Part shown: one piece after another, positions 38,701 through 53,700 of the stretch
Position numbering within the stretch: the stretch's first letter is position 1
How the letters are laid out: each line of letters starts with the position of its first letter
Source: Bedellia somnulentella
Taxonomy: Eukaryota > Arthropoda > Insecta > Lepidoptera > Bedelliidae
Assembly (NCBI GenBank): GCA_963576735.1
Contig: OY755178.1
Span: 12,338,001 to 12,402,000 of the forward strand
Length of the DNA: 64,000 nucleotides
Direction: 5' to 3'
Position numbers and translations under genes: made by a program
The notes under the pieces: model-generated
What the model was told of the DNA's origin: nothing
The model's input: the letters and a program-made list of their open reading frames with translations, nothing else
Databases searched by the model: none

Positions 38701-41700
38701 AAATAAAATGTATTTTTATTACATTCATGCAAATGAAGTATGGGATATCCTTACTGCAAATATTCAATAAGGATAGATATAGATAAAAAACCGCGATCGC
38801 TTTTCCGTTCTGAATCCGTTAATTTCAGTAGATTATGATTGATTACTTAATACTTTTTTGTGTTTTAAATATGTTTAGTATCAAATACTTTAAACACAGA
38901 TAGATGAATCCATTAGAGTAATCAGCTTACAAGATTAGTTGCGATTCTGACCCTTGATCTCTTCCAAAGGAATATCACGAAGTAATAAACAGTGAAGTTA
39001 TGATATAGACATACGAGTAGAATTCCATTTACGCGAGTACGTCGGTCCTGTCTAGACTAGATCGACGCATTGAGAGAGCATTTACTAGATATGAAATTTA
39101 TCTGATAGTACAGAATGATCATTTAATAGAATATTTCTTTAACATGAACAACATAGGATGATGTGTATTAAATACTATTCATTGTATTTTTCATTCATCA
39201 TACTTTTCACACGTAATTGGCTACATATAGTATAGTGTCACATTTTTAAGTTAATTAATAACTTCTATAAGATTCCATTTAGTTAATCATAAGATAGTAA
39301 ATGGCAACAAAATGTTTTGACGTCTTCAAACACTATCCAAGTATTCAGTGCACTATGTCTAAGTGGGTCATTATGCATAATGCACTTGGAGAGAATGAGA
39401 ATGTAAACTTAAGTGTGTTCGATGATAAAGTTATAAATAATTCGGCAATGAATAGAATCCAATAAAAAAACTGTCACACATAAGTATATGCGTGATAACT
39501 GCTTACATATTCGGAACACTAACGCATCAAATAATAATACTAAAGTAAACTTTGAACTAAGATATTTGAAAATAAGCAGAAACATTATACATGAGGAACG
39601 GCTAAAACAATAATTACAATTATAATGGAAAATTCCGCTCTACAGCACGAACATTACTCGATATCACGTACAGGAAAACAACATAAAAATATTGCAAGTA
39701 TCGATAAAGCCGCTTGCATATAAAAACCATCGATATCTAGCCCCGATCACAATCAATAGCGAATATCAGCAACGAATCGATACGGCACATCGCAGCATGG
39801 CCATTAGAAACAATAACATTTTCACACTGCGACCACGTGAACTTTGTTACGTCATCTTTGCTTTCACTTTCAATTGGGATGCAGACAATGTTACACCATC
39901 TATAGACTATCTAAAAATCTAAGTTTTTAGATTTAATTGAGTATTTAAATCGCCTTAACAGCTACAAGTTTCTATTATTAGGCATAAAATTAATATGAAT
40001 GTATTTAAATTGAAGCACTAAAATGCAATTTAATGGCTAGTCAAATTTTGATCGGCGTTCATGACTCTTTAAATATACGATACTAAATAAACCGAAAAAG
40101 ATCCGAACAATATGCAAAAAATAGTTTGCAATAGCTTATATCTCAACATATTTTAAGCCGAACAATATAACCCTTCTTGGTAAGCCGTTACAGATATAAA
40201 GCTGATAAGATATATCAAAGCGTGATACAACAAACTGGTATAAGAGACAGTGTTCACGCATGACCTAAATTCTCCACACATAATCCACTACAAAAAACGT
40301 CGAGAAGTGACACATGAACCGACCAATTGATGCATGACTCGGAGTCAATTGATTCTGAATGAAAGGTTTCGTGGTCGGAAACATTCAAATTGATATTTCA
40401 AAGGGCCCCCATCAGGGACATAAATTGCGGGTCAAATACTATGAACTGCGGTTATGTGAATGTGATCATCTAGGTCGACATTGTACAAATTTTAATGTAT
40501 CAATACACAACAGAAATATCAGAATTGTCAATTACTCGAACCATCCTTTTGGAATAAGAAAGCGGCATTGATGGTTCGATTAAAGATATTTGGGATGGTT
40601 TTCCCCTAGACTAGTCGCATATTTATTTATTTCAAATGATTTTTTTCATATGTATGTACCATAAATTCTACCTTTGATCAAGAAACTTTTTGGCATCATA
40701 GGTTTTCAGCTTAACGATTTCCATATGCAATTTGATTACTCGTGAGGTGCAATGGCATTGTCATACTGCCAATTATCCAATTTCCCAAAATAAATTGGTT
40801 AAGGCGCGTCGGGATGGCATCTGGGCCACCAGTAAGCCACGAACATAAGTGACGTTCAAAGTAAAACGGCACCTTCTGGCGATTATTAGTTTTAGAGATA
40901 TTTAATGTAAGGGACCTTATTCCCTTTGTCCGTGAAACGTGACATATTTATTTTATATACATCTGTTATAAAATTTTTAGTACGTAGGTACGTACTAAAA
41001 ATTATGCCTTCTAACATTTTGCGAACACAATTATGCGTTTAATAGTTATGGTTAAATATAATAAGTTATTAAAAAGATCCTAGTTAGAATATAACGTCTT
41101 TATGCTATTAAACACATGGTTAATTGGACACCCCTGAACTAGTCACAGGCAGGACAGGAAGAGATGAGTTAATGCTATTCTAGCTGAAAATGTGAAAATA
41201 CGAACTTTAGTTACAAATACTACTATATATTGAATTATAATTTCATCATAACTTCAATGATTCATTCCGCATAGAAATCATACAGACCAAGGGTTGGTGA
41301 TTCGGTTTGCCATAAAATCCATGCATATTAACCGACCGACATAACCAAGTAGTGCAATACCGAGGCAGCAAATACTAGCATCAATGAAGCCATAAATCCA
41401 TATCAAAGTAACGAGAGTGCAATCACATCGTTTACCAGTTGAAACTGCAATGCTCCATATACGCGGACTCGCATCCTAAACCAACTATTTACTACGACTA
41501 CTCGTACTTGAGACTTGATTAGAACATATCAAACGTTATTATTTCATTGGGAACCGCTCGAAAGTGGTGTTGCGAAAATTGTTATTCTGGAGACTAGAAC
41601 TATAAAACAAACTTGTTATTGAATATATATGATATATTTAAACAGCGCAGCGTTTTGGTGGTTGACTTTGAATTATGTCTAATAGTTGCTTCAAGGGGTG

Positions 41701-44700
41701 GCAAGAATCAGGATTCTGTCAGAAAGTTAAGACTAAAAATGTAAATTTCTAACTGAAATAAGCATGTTTGATATAATAGGCGAAACTTTTTTACGAAAAT
41801 TGCGCATACGGAGGAGTATGACACTTGGCACACTTAAACTATACTGGTTTATATTAATATACAGAGGGAGTGCATATAAAGTACATGCAATTCATTAATA
41901 GTAAATAGAATGAATTAAAAATGCATTACTTTAACTTGTAACACTGTCCTTATATTTGACTTAACATACATGCGTAATATATATTCTTACTCTTTTTCAG
42001 TCTGCGATCGAATTTTGATCACTGGTCGACCACTACTGTTCGTGAAACGGGGGAGATGGTATTTTTTATATTATGTAGTCTGTACTAACATTTATAACTT
42101 CAAGTCATTAGACGATTAGACCATATTAATTTTAACAATCGTGAGTGACTTGGGTAATTTGAGGGGCAATGAGGGGTTTTCCTTTTTTTCTTTTTTTCTT
42201 CTTCCCTGTTCTCAGGATAGATGGCGCCAGACTTGCTATGTTACTGGTAGGAACGGAACGTCACACCGTTTTTCACACTTGGATGTAATGATATCGTAAA
42301 ACGGAACGTACATAAAAACGTTCTGATTTGAAAGTCTAAATAAATATCAGTTTAAGCCAAGATAGCTTAAAAGTAAATAAACAAAGACGGTATTTATATT
42401 TAACATTATTTTTGTTGTTTTTACTCGCCAAAAAGTTACTCTATGGTGATGTGACACATGTTTTTAAAGTTGACATTGGCGAAATGATTGTGGCAACACG
42501 ATTGAGGCCACGAAGAAAAAATTAAAGTAAGTAACGTAGTTACATCAACGCCATCTACAGAGCTCTAGGAAACTATGTTGTTTTTATATTTCTCAAAAAG
42601 AAAACCTCTCATTATCTGTTGAATGTCAACGTAGTGTACTCAGAGAGTATCAGTATCGAGAATGTATACCATCAATAGGCATTAGTATTCTTCGCTATCT
42701 AACGCGGGTTTATCCTTGACACTTTCCCTTATTAAATCACTTTCACAGCTACATCCGTTCCGACGTTTCTATGCAATTTGCAAATGTTGCTAAAACGGCT
42801 ATTAAACCAATTCGGTAATGTACCATCATTAGCATTATCAACGGTGTTATTCAACATTCGTCTTCGTCTTTATTATTCATTGCTTTCTTTGGTTATCTAA
42901 ATAATTATCGTCATAGGGTTGTTCAATAGTCAGTTTTAATTAAAAATGAAGAATATTGCTTATGGTAAGAATAAAACGAATATTTTAAAGTAGTAAAATA
43001 TTTAAGAGGCAAAACTTACTCTAAACTGAATATTATATAAAACAACTCTGAGGATATGTGGGCTTTTAAAATATAGTATTATAATAATAAATACAGCAAA
43101 ATTTTACTGTCCTGAATCGAAGTAAATAATTTACCTTATAGAAAACTTTGTTAGGTAGAAATAATAACGAACAAAATACGTCAGCCCGCTTTTAATCCTT
43201 TAAGCAAAAAAATTGCCAAACCTAACGTCAAAACTTAATGACAAGTACAACACATGTATAACAAGTATTTATTGTTTTTCGGAATATCTACTATACTAAG
43301 TATTTTTATCACAAAGTTTTGCAAAATACTCCATCGATGTCTCATTTCATTACGTAAAACGTGAATGCGGACATAATTATAGCCGGTACACTATTTATAA
43401 CCTGAAGGTGAACGGTAAACTTCTAAGAAATATTTTACATGCTACCTGTGTGATTACTGCTCTAGAAATATGTTAAACGACGTGATTAGAAATGCATGTT
43501 AACAGCTAACCGATGTAAAACCCTCATGATTTGACATAAGTAGTTTAAGGCACGTTTGTTTAACGGATCCATCAAAACAGCCACACGAAAGAGTGACTAA
43601 AAGATGACACACAAACATTGTTTCCTACCAAAGTCAAAGTTCTCATTAATCTAAGTATATTGGAGTAACGAGGGTTCATAATGTTGGTTTTTACAGCTCA
43701 CGTGGACAAACAAGAAGCTCCCTTATTTACGAACCGCCACCACAAATGCGTTTTAGGACCCTTTGTTTGCGGATATGACAACGACCTCCTTGATGGATAT
43801 ATTATAAGATAAATACCTATTTGAGAATGATTGAAAATATAATTGAACCTTAATGCAGATTTCAGATAATCGGTCATGAGACTATGAGAATCCATTCTGA
43901 AGCAGATTTCAGACAGGAATAAGTAATCGCTTGATGTTTCGTTTTAATGATACAATTGTATTGTGTTACTGAAACATAATTTAAAATACTGTAATAATGT
44001 ACCTGGGGGCTATTTGTAAGCTATCTGTCAGCTAATAGACCGTAGTATCTATGCCATGCTATAAATATGCTTACACCGGGTGTTTGCTTATCAATTACTA
44101 GTTATAAATTTATTGACCCACGCAATTTGAATGACCAACAAACATACCTCATAAATAATTCCTCACGCATATGATTAGTGCCTTCCTTGCAACCCTCATA
44201 TTTTCCATTATTTTAAAAAAATCATACATACATAGACTCACGGCCATAAATCCCTAGATGGGGTAGCCAGAGCTAAGGAATTAGGCTTGTTTTAAAAAAT
44301 GTTCTTCATAATTATGAACACAGATTGAGTTTAAAAAAAAAAAACATATATAAAAGACCAAACATTCAAAAATAAATTCTATCAAACCTATTTTATCCCT
44401 GCCATTAGTAACCCCATTGCAACATGCATTTGAAATACCCCGTCAAAGGATATATATTTAAAGAATTTGATATGATTACGACACGAATTTTGAACGCCGC
44501 TGGTCTAGTGTGTCACTCGTTACAATTTGCATTATGCATCCATAATAATGTCAAGCGATACGGCCGTATTTCGGAATCTGGAATGGAGAACAAGGAGACT
44601 TGGCAACGTTCCCGAATTTCAACAATCTATTGTACTTCTTTGCGGCTTGCGCACGATGCGATCATTAACCGACTTTGACTAAATTGTGAAGTTATTGGCT

Positions 44701-47700
44701 AAGTTATGAGTATTGTGCTCTTTTTTGCTGGTCATTTCATTTCATAATCCTTATCATATTCTAAATAATTTCTTTCGGTTTATTATGTTTTAATGCTATA
44801 AGTATTTAATCATACCATGCTATTCGACATATTCCTACACATAAAATTGCCACGATCAGTAAGTATTCGGCGTACTTTTAACCTACCGGTACCATTATTT
44901 TTAATAAACATCAACCTAAGGGGTCTCTTTCGCGCTATACTCAGAAACTAAGGAACCGATTCAAAAATGTTTAATGTTAGATTTATTATTATAGCCCATT
45001 TATAAAGAATTTTTATAGGCTACAATTTACCATATTAAATTTAATCAAAACGCTTAGTACCGAACCCAAAGTGCGAAGTCGAGGCAGATCGCTAGTTAAA
45101 TTAAATATGACAACAAAATACACATACGTAAACGTCCGTCTCTCTAAAAAGAAAACACCACCACGAATGGCAGAATATTCAAGTAATTGTGTTCTGCAAT
45201 ACGTTTTAATGTGAATAATCGTTTGGAATTGACCTACTGATATTCGCAAGTAATCGCATAACTTTTCTATTGAGGTTCGCTATTTCCGTGCGACCTTTGA
45301 CATTTGTAGGTAAAAGTTTCATTGATTTGCTAGACGGAAGGTGCAAAATAATTTTCTCTTGACAGCACGATTAAATGAAAAGGTTTATCTTTGGTTAATT
45401 GAATACTTACTTATACTATACAGATGTAAACTTTCTATTTCTTCTTCTACATTATAAAATTACCTATATGAATAAGTTATTAAGTTGGTAGATAAAGCGA
45501 CATTTACTTTGTTAGGAGCGCCAATTTTTGCGGAGGCCATCCCCGCTGCGATAAAACAAAAAAAGAAAAACCTTTTGAAAGCGCGCATGACATTAAAAAA
45601 TCTCTCGGCGCACGTTGCGTTGTCCCTTATCCGAAGTTGCCTGGCCATTCCAAAGTCAGTTTATTTTTTAAGGACTTCTCCGGTTTGGAGGTATGAGGCT
45701 GAGGTGGCTGAGTTTGATGCGGTGCTGAGAGAGATCTTAGAAGAAACTCTTAATGTATCACTGACGGGAGATCAGTGGATTCAGGCGGTGCTGCCGGTTC
45801 GTTATGGCGGTTTAGGCGTGCGTAGTATGCGGGACCTAGGTTTGCCTTCGTTTCTGTCTTCTGTGCATGGGGTAGCGGGCTTAGTCACTAGCATTTTAGG
45901 TACTAATGGTGACAATTTCTGTTTGCCCTTTGCAGAGGAGGCTTTGGCGGAGTGGTTGGCTCTTAGCCCGTGTACCGATAAGCCGGAGCACCCCGAGGTT
46001 CAGAGGTATTGGGATGACGAGTTGGCAAAGAGGGTCTTGGACAGTTTGAAGCAGAATTGTGAGGGAGTAGATCTTGCAAGATTAAAAGCAGTATCAAGAC
46101 CAGAGTCCGGTGCGTGGCTTCATGCGCTGCCGTCACCGCAGCTGGGAACATTTTTGGACAACGATAGTCTTAGGATAGCTGTAGCGCTCAGGCTTGGCTG
46201 TAAAGTGTGTGAGAGGCATCGTTGTTTTTGTGGCGCGGTGGTAGAGGTAAATGGCCATCATGGTTTGAACTGTTTAAGGTGTGTTGGTCGCTTTCCGCGC
46301 CATCATGCCTTGAACGACATTATTCGGAGGGCGCTGGTATCTGCCAATATTCCGTGTGTGGTGGAGCCACCGGGTTTGAGCCGGACGGATGGTAAGCGGC
46401 CGGATGGGCTCACTTTGGTCCCGTGGGAGAGAGGAAGATGCTTAATCTGGGATGCAACGTGTGTCAGCACTTATGCTCCATCCCATCTGCCCTCGACCAT
46501 CAGACAAGCAGGTGCTGCTGCAGAGTCGGCTTCAAGGCTTAAGCACGCGAAGTACGAGCCCCTTAAATCTAATTACTTGTTCGTGCCAGTGGCGTTTGAG
46601 ACATCTGGTGTGTGGGGTTCCGAGGCCATTACATTCATAAGGGACATTGGCAGGAGGCTCCGCGAAAATGGCCATGATGCTCGTGCTGGTGCTTTCCTGA
46701 GTCAAAGACTCTCGGTAGCAATCCAGCGGGGCAATGCGGCGGGCATCATGGGTGCTTTTGCGCATGAGTCTGTTAGTAGATAACTTATTTTATTGTTTTA
46801 GATATTTAGTTACCATTTAACGGTTAATAGTAGTTAGTTATTTTTAAATATAATAATGTATTTTTTTTTATTATTATGTGAATGTTATTTTTTTATAAGT
46901 TTCCGTTATTATTATTTATACTGTGACAATTTAGAAATAATGCTAGTATGTTTATTAACGTGTTAATATTATAATTGTTACGATGTACGTCTGCATATAA
47001 TTATTACCTTTTACATAACCCAAACTTATGAAAATCAAATCAATGAATGTGAAATGAAAACCTATATGAATAATTTAATTCGTAGGTTGAAAATTCTAGG
47101 TCTGCAGAGCCAAATAAATTGTTTTTCACATATAGCAAGGCTAAGTATTTTTTTAAATTACATTATACTATACTGTTGGGTTACATTGATTTGAAAGTGA
47201 TCCGAGGTTTATATATCTGACCGAAAATTTACACTTAAGTGATCGAATGCACACAAAACAAAACAAATAACTCTTTTTTCCTAAAATTATGATTACTTTC
47301 GATTGTTTAAAAGCACGGCCGCAATGTTTTTAAATTCCGAGAGAGACAGTCGACAATGATCTATTGAGATACAATCTGGCTTTGACATCATAGTGGCGAG
47401 TAATAAAAGGTTTGCATAAACAAAATATTTTGTTATTTTTATAATACTTTATGATTTTACAAAAGAATTTCCAAACGATATATAATGTAAACTGCGAAAA
47501 AACCATAACCCTAACTTCTTTTCTTCTGTGAATGGCAGTGAAAAATAATTTAGATTAAAAAAGGATATAGTTATTTTAGGAATAATAATATTCGTTTTTT
47601 TTTACAAAACAAATTATCTTAAGTTTATGCTCAGGTAAATAAAAGAGGAACGACTAGCTTTACTCTGGTTCTTTAACCTCGTTTCACTTTGGCATGGTCG

Positions 47701-50700
47701 GTAGTACCCCGTGCTATACTCATCTCTCGATTTGATACTTCGCCAAACGCAACGGATATATTCGGACAATCGACTGATATAGTCATTTCAATATTATTAC
47801 TCATTACTGTTTATTTCTATCATTTGCAATTTTAACGACCTATTTCTTAGTACTTATGATGAGTACGCGATGATAATAGTTTTTTAATTGGCATTTCCGT
47901 TTCTAGAAGAGTGAACTACATTAAGATAATTCATTCACCTATCAGTAGCTAATAGTTATAAAATGACTAGGACTCATTTTCACATCATTTGTTGTCCAAC
48001 TACTTTTTAACATAACGGAGCTTTGAAATAAAAAAGCAAATGTCAAAACAATAATAACCTGTCAACAAAACAACATATAACATAAACGTTCACGCCGAAT
48101 ATCCCCGAAGGGGTTGGCAGGATACTAATACTTCTGAACATCACGTGACTTTGTCACCTGGTGTTCAGAGTACCCACGTTTTGCATGGACAGTGTACTCA
48201 CGTGATAGGGGGCAGGCCTATCGCCGTTGTGTACGAATACACTGTCACATGACTAAGTACAACTCAGCCATGTGGGTTTCCTCACGATGTTTTCCCTCAC
48301 CGTTAACAACCATGATAAATTAACCACACATATGTTTTTATAAAACACAAATTGGTGTAGGCCCGACTCAGGATTTGAACACTAGTCGTTTGCACGATAA
48401 CCGAGTGTTCTACCCACTGGGCTATCATGGTTATCAACAAAACAAAAGTTGCAAAAAAAGGACTTAAAAAGATCGAAAATAATTGTTTTTAGCTATCATT
48501 CATAAGAAAAAAGGGTATAGAATGTTATGTCAAACCATATGTAGTTTACTTTAAGTCTAATTAAATATGACTCAGAGCCAGGTCACTCCAACGTACGTCA
48601 GCGTCAATACAAAAGGCTTGTGATTTCAAACAAAATTTTCAAAATGAATTCTCACGAGGCCTTTCTCTTGAAAAAACTATGTCAGGAGAAATGTCAAAAT
48701 AAAACCAAGTAAACGATTCGAGGAGCCAACAAGATTTTTAACAATTGAACACATTTCCGGAGCCTCTACTGACTACTGAGACATGCATATGACATTACGA
48801 AGTATCTTTGCGAGGTGTACGAATATAAAACCCATTGTCACAATGGAGGTCAACTGAGGGTGAATAACTTGAATGTGGTTTACAATCGTTAGTGGCTGCG
48901 AATCAAAAATCGAGCTTTTGTATATGGATACTTTAAGCATTAACCAAAAAAATATATAACGTCAACGTCCCAATTTGCTGGGAGCTAATTTCACTATTTT
49001 AGTTTGAATACCTCTCCTTGACTTATGGGGTCTTGAGGGTTTGTCCCTGTAATGATTATAAAATTTATGTTTAATAATAACTATTTTTGCAGGCTATTCA
49101 TAAAATATATATCATTAGCATATTAATTACTTGGTTTGCTTGTTGTTGGAAATAGGAAATAGATATGATTTAGCTGATCCCTCAGCTATAATATAAGTAG
49201 TTAAAATAATCAAACAATACATAATGGCTACTGGAAACTGATATTAATTAAATAAATCTTAATAATGGTCGGAAATCATTGAACCTTCTCATTATATTAG
49301 TGGAACTTAATATTTCTTGGGAAACATAATAACATCATGATCAAATATATATTTTTTTTATTAATGTTTGCTAAAAGGGAGCCGGCCTACGACCTCGAAT
49401 TCTTTCAGAAATTTTAGTTAGAGCTCTCTGATCAAACAGTATGATGTTATTACAATTAAGCAAATATAAATTCGAGATAACCAATTAAACGTAAGTGTAT
49501 ACTTTATATAGTTGTCCAACAAAAACACAGAAATGTGTCGACACTTATGTCAATTTTGTATGAGTTTATGTTTCTTCTGAAGAGGTTAGATAAGAGGCAT
49601 ATGGCGGGCCACATGTTAAGTTAAGAGCGTCTATTTATAACGACCCTGACCGTGAATTCCATTCTACTTCACTTTGACTTGAGAAAATCCAGACAGTTAT
49701 GATTTCTAAAAGGACCACGTGTTGACCTTAAGATTTACTAGTCAATAATAACGATTCTATAGGTAAGGAATTATGTAAAAATTATATACCATAATCTTCA
49801 TGTAGAGATAAGTGATAATTTAAAAAATGAGGTATATTTGAGCCTAGATAAAAATACTAACATTTATAATTCTAGAAAGTATAGCAGAGAAAACAATAGC
49901 CTTGAACATTCGGAAGTAACACGGAATTAAATATTTTAATCTGCTCAAGTCTGTGACAAATTAGCCAAGATGTTTCTGAAAAACTCGGTTGTAAATTTCG
50001 CGTCCTAAATAAACATTTCAATAGGATTATGTTTTGGCAATTATGAGTCTATTGGAGACGGGACACCCCGAGACGAAACCGAGACATTGAATACACCCCT
50101 AGGAACCGGTGCAAGATGTTTCTTAACATCGTTGAGTGGCTTTCGTTATGCTTCTATTCAATTTTATTATTTCCATCGCAGTCTTATTTGGGACCCAAAC
50201 AGTTTGTTACAGGGAATCCATGTTGTGCTCGGGTAATAAAAAACGCATTTTATTCTGAGCACGCGGTCTACCGAATACACTTTTATCAGATGTTACGTGA
50301 CAGTAGCACGTGAACCAACGTAGAGAGAGATTAGCTATAGTTGCATCGCTTTAGTAGTCAACGAGTTTTGGTAAACAACCTTTTATAATAAAATTATCTC
50401 TTCTGTGAAAAGGAGACACTTATAATTTTGGTTTAACAGTTTAGTTATAATTAAGTAGGAACTTTTACGTGGAATGAAAAAAGGTTGACGGTAAAAACAG
50501 AGTACTTCAACAATACTACAAAAAAATCTTCAGAGATGAATAAGAAAAACAAATACTTTAGACACGACTCTTAATCTTAACACTTCTACCTGAATCTTTT
50601 AACAGGATTTACAAGCTATAAAAAATACAGCTTACGCATTAAAAAGAAAGAAAAGAAATATTGTTTTATTATGTCCTCAGTATCACAACTACAACACGTT

Positions 50701-53700
50701 ATACAAAAATAAAGGCAATACAAAAATATATAAAAAAACAAAAGTTTCTTTATCGTGAGTCTGTTCGATAACCAGAAGTGCAATGATCAAAGTCGCGTGT
50801 CTAGCCTATTTGAACCAGTTGAACCAGTCAGGTCGCCGCCTGAGGTTTGCTTACCCCTGCCAACCCAAGGTCAAGGCACTCTACCCCATTACTCTCACGG
50901 ATTCCTATCGTGAGCATTAAACAATAATTACTAGATAGCACAAATACAGTAAAACAAAACATTTTTCAGAGTAAGGTACGAATATCGAGCACAAACGATT
51001 AATAACTACACAAGGCCCTAACTTTAAAAAGCCATCGGAAAAATAGTCAAATAAAATATAGATCTCCCTTCCAATATTTTTTAAAAAGATTCCGACCCTA
51101 TATCCCCCGTTACAGAAAAAAGTGAGATAATGTTATTCCGACATGACACCATTCGGCTACAACCGTTATTTTATTACGTAAGGATTCCAAACTAAATAAT
51201 GTCACTGTCGCGTTCTTGCAAAATAATTAGCAATCCCAGACTAAAAGACGACTTTGCCCTTGTTAATTACCCAAGTGAGGTCGCTGAGACTTGTTAATTA
51301 GCAACTAAACGAACTCGTCAATAGACGACCACGACCACATTAGCTGACTCAACAGAAGTCTATAGAAATGTTGGGAATACATAACTAATGACTGAGTCAC
51401 AAAGAATGAAAATAAAATGACGTGCTCTGCAGGCTTATCATGCATAACATGCGCATTTATCACGTATCATATCAGTAAAACATTCACATAGTATATGATA
51501 TGGATCCGATATTTTACTTTGTTGTCGAACTCAATCGTGAAAAAAAAGCGAATTGGTTTTGACCGTGTTTTATGCGAACGTTAATGGCTAGAGCGAAAAA
51601 CCAATTTATTGTTTATAGCTCTCTTGCTTTTAACGATATGCGTCAAATATAAATAAAATCGTTTTCACGCCCTCGTTTACCAATTTCGACAATAATGATG
51701 TGTATAAGAAACAGTATTTCAGTAAAATCAATGTTACAAATTTTCACCTTATTACTTTGGGAAACGATATCAGCAAAATATTTCCTAATACCTATACGGG
51801 TTTTCTCTTGGGCAATATTTGTCTAGTGCCATTAGAGTAGTAGGTTAGACCGATTTCAGTACTTCAAATAGTAATATAAGTGATAAAACATATCTATAGA
51901 AAGATATAGTATGACATAATCTTATCAAATGTTCAAGCTAACGTCGATTTTCTCGAAATAAAAAAAAACAAGTAACAAAATCAGTAGGCTATTGCAAATT
52001 TCACTGATTGTCGCCATTAAAATACAATGAGAAACATATTGCATCTAGAGAAAGTATGACTCAATCAAATACAATAGGCACCGATTTTCTCGTCATTTAT
52101 TACAATAATTCCATCTATACTAATATTATAAAGAGGAAAGGTTTGATTTTTTGTTTGTTTGTTTGTTTGAATTGAATAGGCTCCAAAACTACTGGACGGA
52201 TTTGAAAAATTCTTTCACTGTTTTAATGCTACACTATTCCCGAGTGACATAGGCTATATTTCATTTTCAAAAAATTAGGGATCCTTACGTAAACTTCAAA
52301 AATGTAACCCAAGGTGTTAAAGAAATACCAAAAAAAATCCTTACATCGCGTGCGCTGCGAAAACTATTAACAATAGAATAAAATTATGTACTACAATTTT
52401 ATAGAACACATTATTATCTAAAAAAAATGCCCCGACAGCATGTCTCTAACTATTATAGTTATCTCACAACAAGCGTCATTATATAAAATTATTTAAAAAT
52501 TAAATTAAAATCCTGCTTTAGAAAAGGCTCTTTATTTGTACCTATCTAATCCTTATAAAAAACGTATATACTCGTATTATTTTAGACTTCTTCAATACCC
52601 TTATATTACTTTTTGAATTATTCAATTCGAACATTCCATTCGAAAGTTATCTCGAATTAAAAAAATAGATAAAACTCCGCTCGATTAGCTATGCATAGTA
52701 AGTTGTTGCAGGCGTCACGAAGGGGTACGGGAGGCTGCTTATCAAAGAGTAAAAGCAAAATTTGATTGTAGCGACTATTATCACTGGCCCAGCAGCCGGT
52801 CAATTAGCTCATATACCGAGGATACCGATGATCCCAACTGATCTGCCAATTCCATTTAAACGGCTACAATTTCCGGTTAAAACATCTTTTGCTTTAACAA
52901 TTAACAAGTCCCAAGGCCAAACCTTCAAATTAGTAGGGATTGACCTGCAAAAGAATTGTTTTACTCACGGTCAACTGTACGTTGGCCTGTCGCGGGTGGG
53001 AGCCCCTGAACATCAATTTATTTTGCTGCCCCAAAATACAACAACGTCAAATATTGTTTACAGGGAAGCTCTAACTCTATAAATTGAATGGCTTTTGAAG
53101 TAATTACTCATTATAAAATATTAAAAAAAATAAAAAATATATCTAAATATAAATACAAAAAAATATAACATACATACATACATATACTCACGGCTATAAA
53201 TCCCTAGAAGGCGTAGCCAGAGCTAAGGAATCCGAAATTCCTCAGCCACTTTTGGAAGTTGTGTGGGGAAAAGATGGTGAAATAAAGGTTGTCGGTGATG
53301 GGTCACCAACTGCATCGCCCAAAAATCCCTCAAAAGCCCCAAAACCATTAGTCGCCTGTTACGTACACCCACCGGAAGAAATGGGGTAGTGCTATTCTAA
53401 GCCGACACTACACAGCAAAAAAATATAACATAGCTTAATACTTAAAAAATATATATTAAAATAATAATACATGTAATAAAATAAAAAACAAAATGTTAAT
53501 GATAATTCATGCCCGAGCGAAGCCGGGACGGGCTGCTAGTAATAAATAAAAGATGCAAAATAAAAATATTTACAAATATGTTTGAATTGAAGAGATAAAA
53601 AATAGTTTAACAATTACACTAGGTTATCGAACATATCTTACAAACAGCTGAAGTTGTTGTTTGTTATGCCTAAACAGCTTTCAGCAATATCAACACAGCT

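Larger units (their letters stand above)
52114..53539 (+). mobile_element. Helitron with helicase remnant
   Basis: It starts with 5'-TC (TCTATACTAATATTATAAAG) and ends with CTAG. The 3' hairpin GCCCG/CGGGC (53511-53515 with 53529-53533) lies six bases before the end, and the element sits between host A (52113) and T (53540), as Helitrons do. It contains the tail of a PIF1-like Helitron helicase (about 52762-53082) and is interrupted by a family B retroposon at 53172-53416. At 1426 bp it is far shorter than an autonomous Helitron and lacks the Rep domain, so it is an internally deleted copy. Confidence 0.88.

Noticed and set aside
44424..44678. Plus-strand 84-codon ORF ([14 protein letters not shown]...)
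   Set aside because: No family resemblance, no splice context and ordinary AT-rich composition; could be chance.
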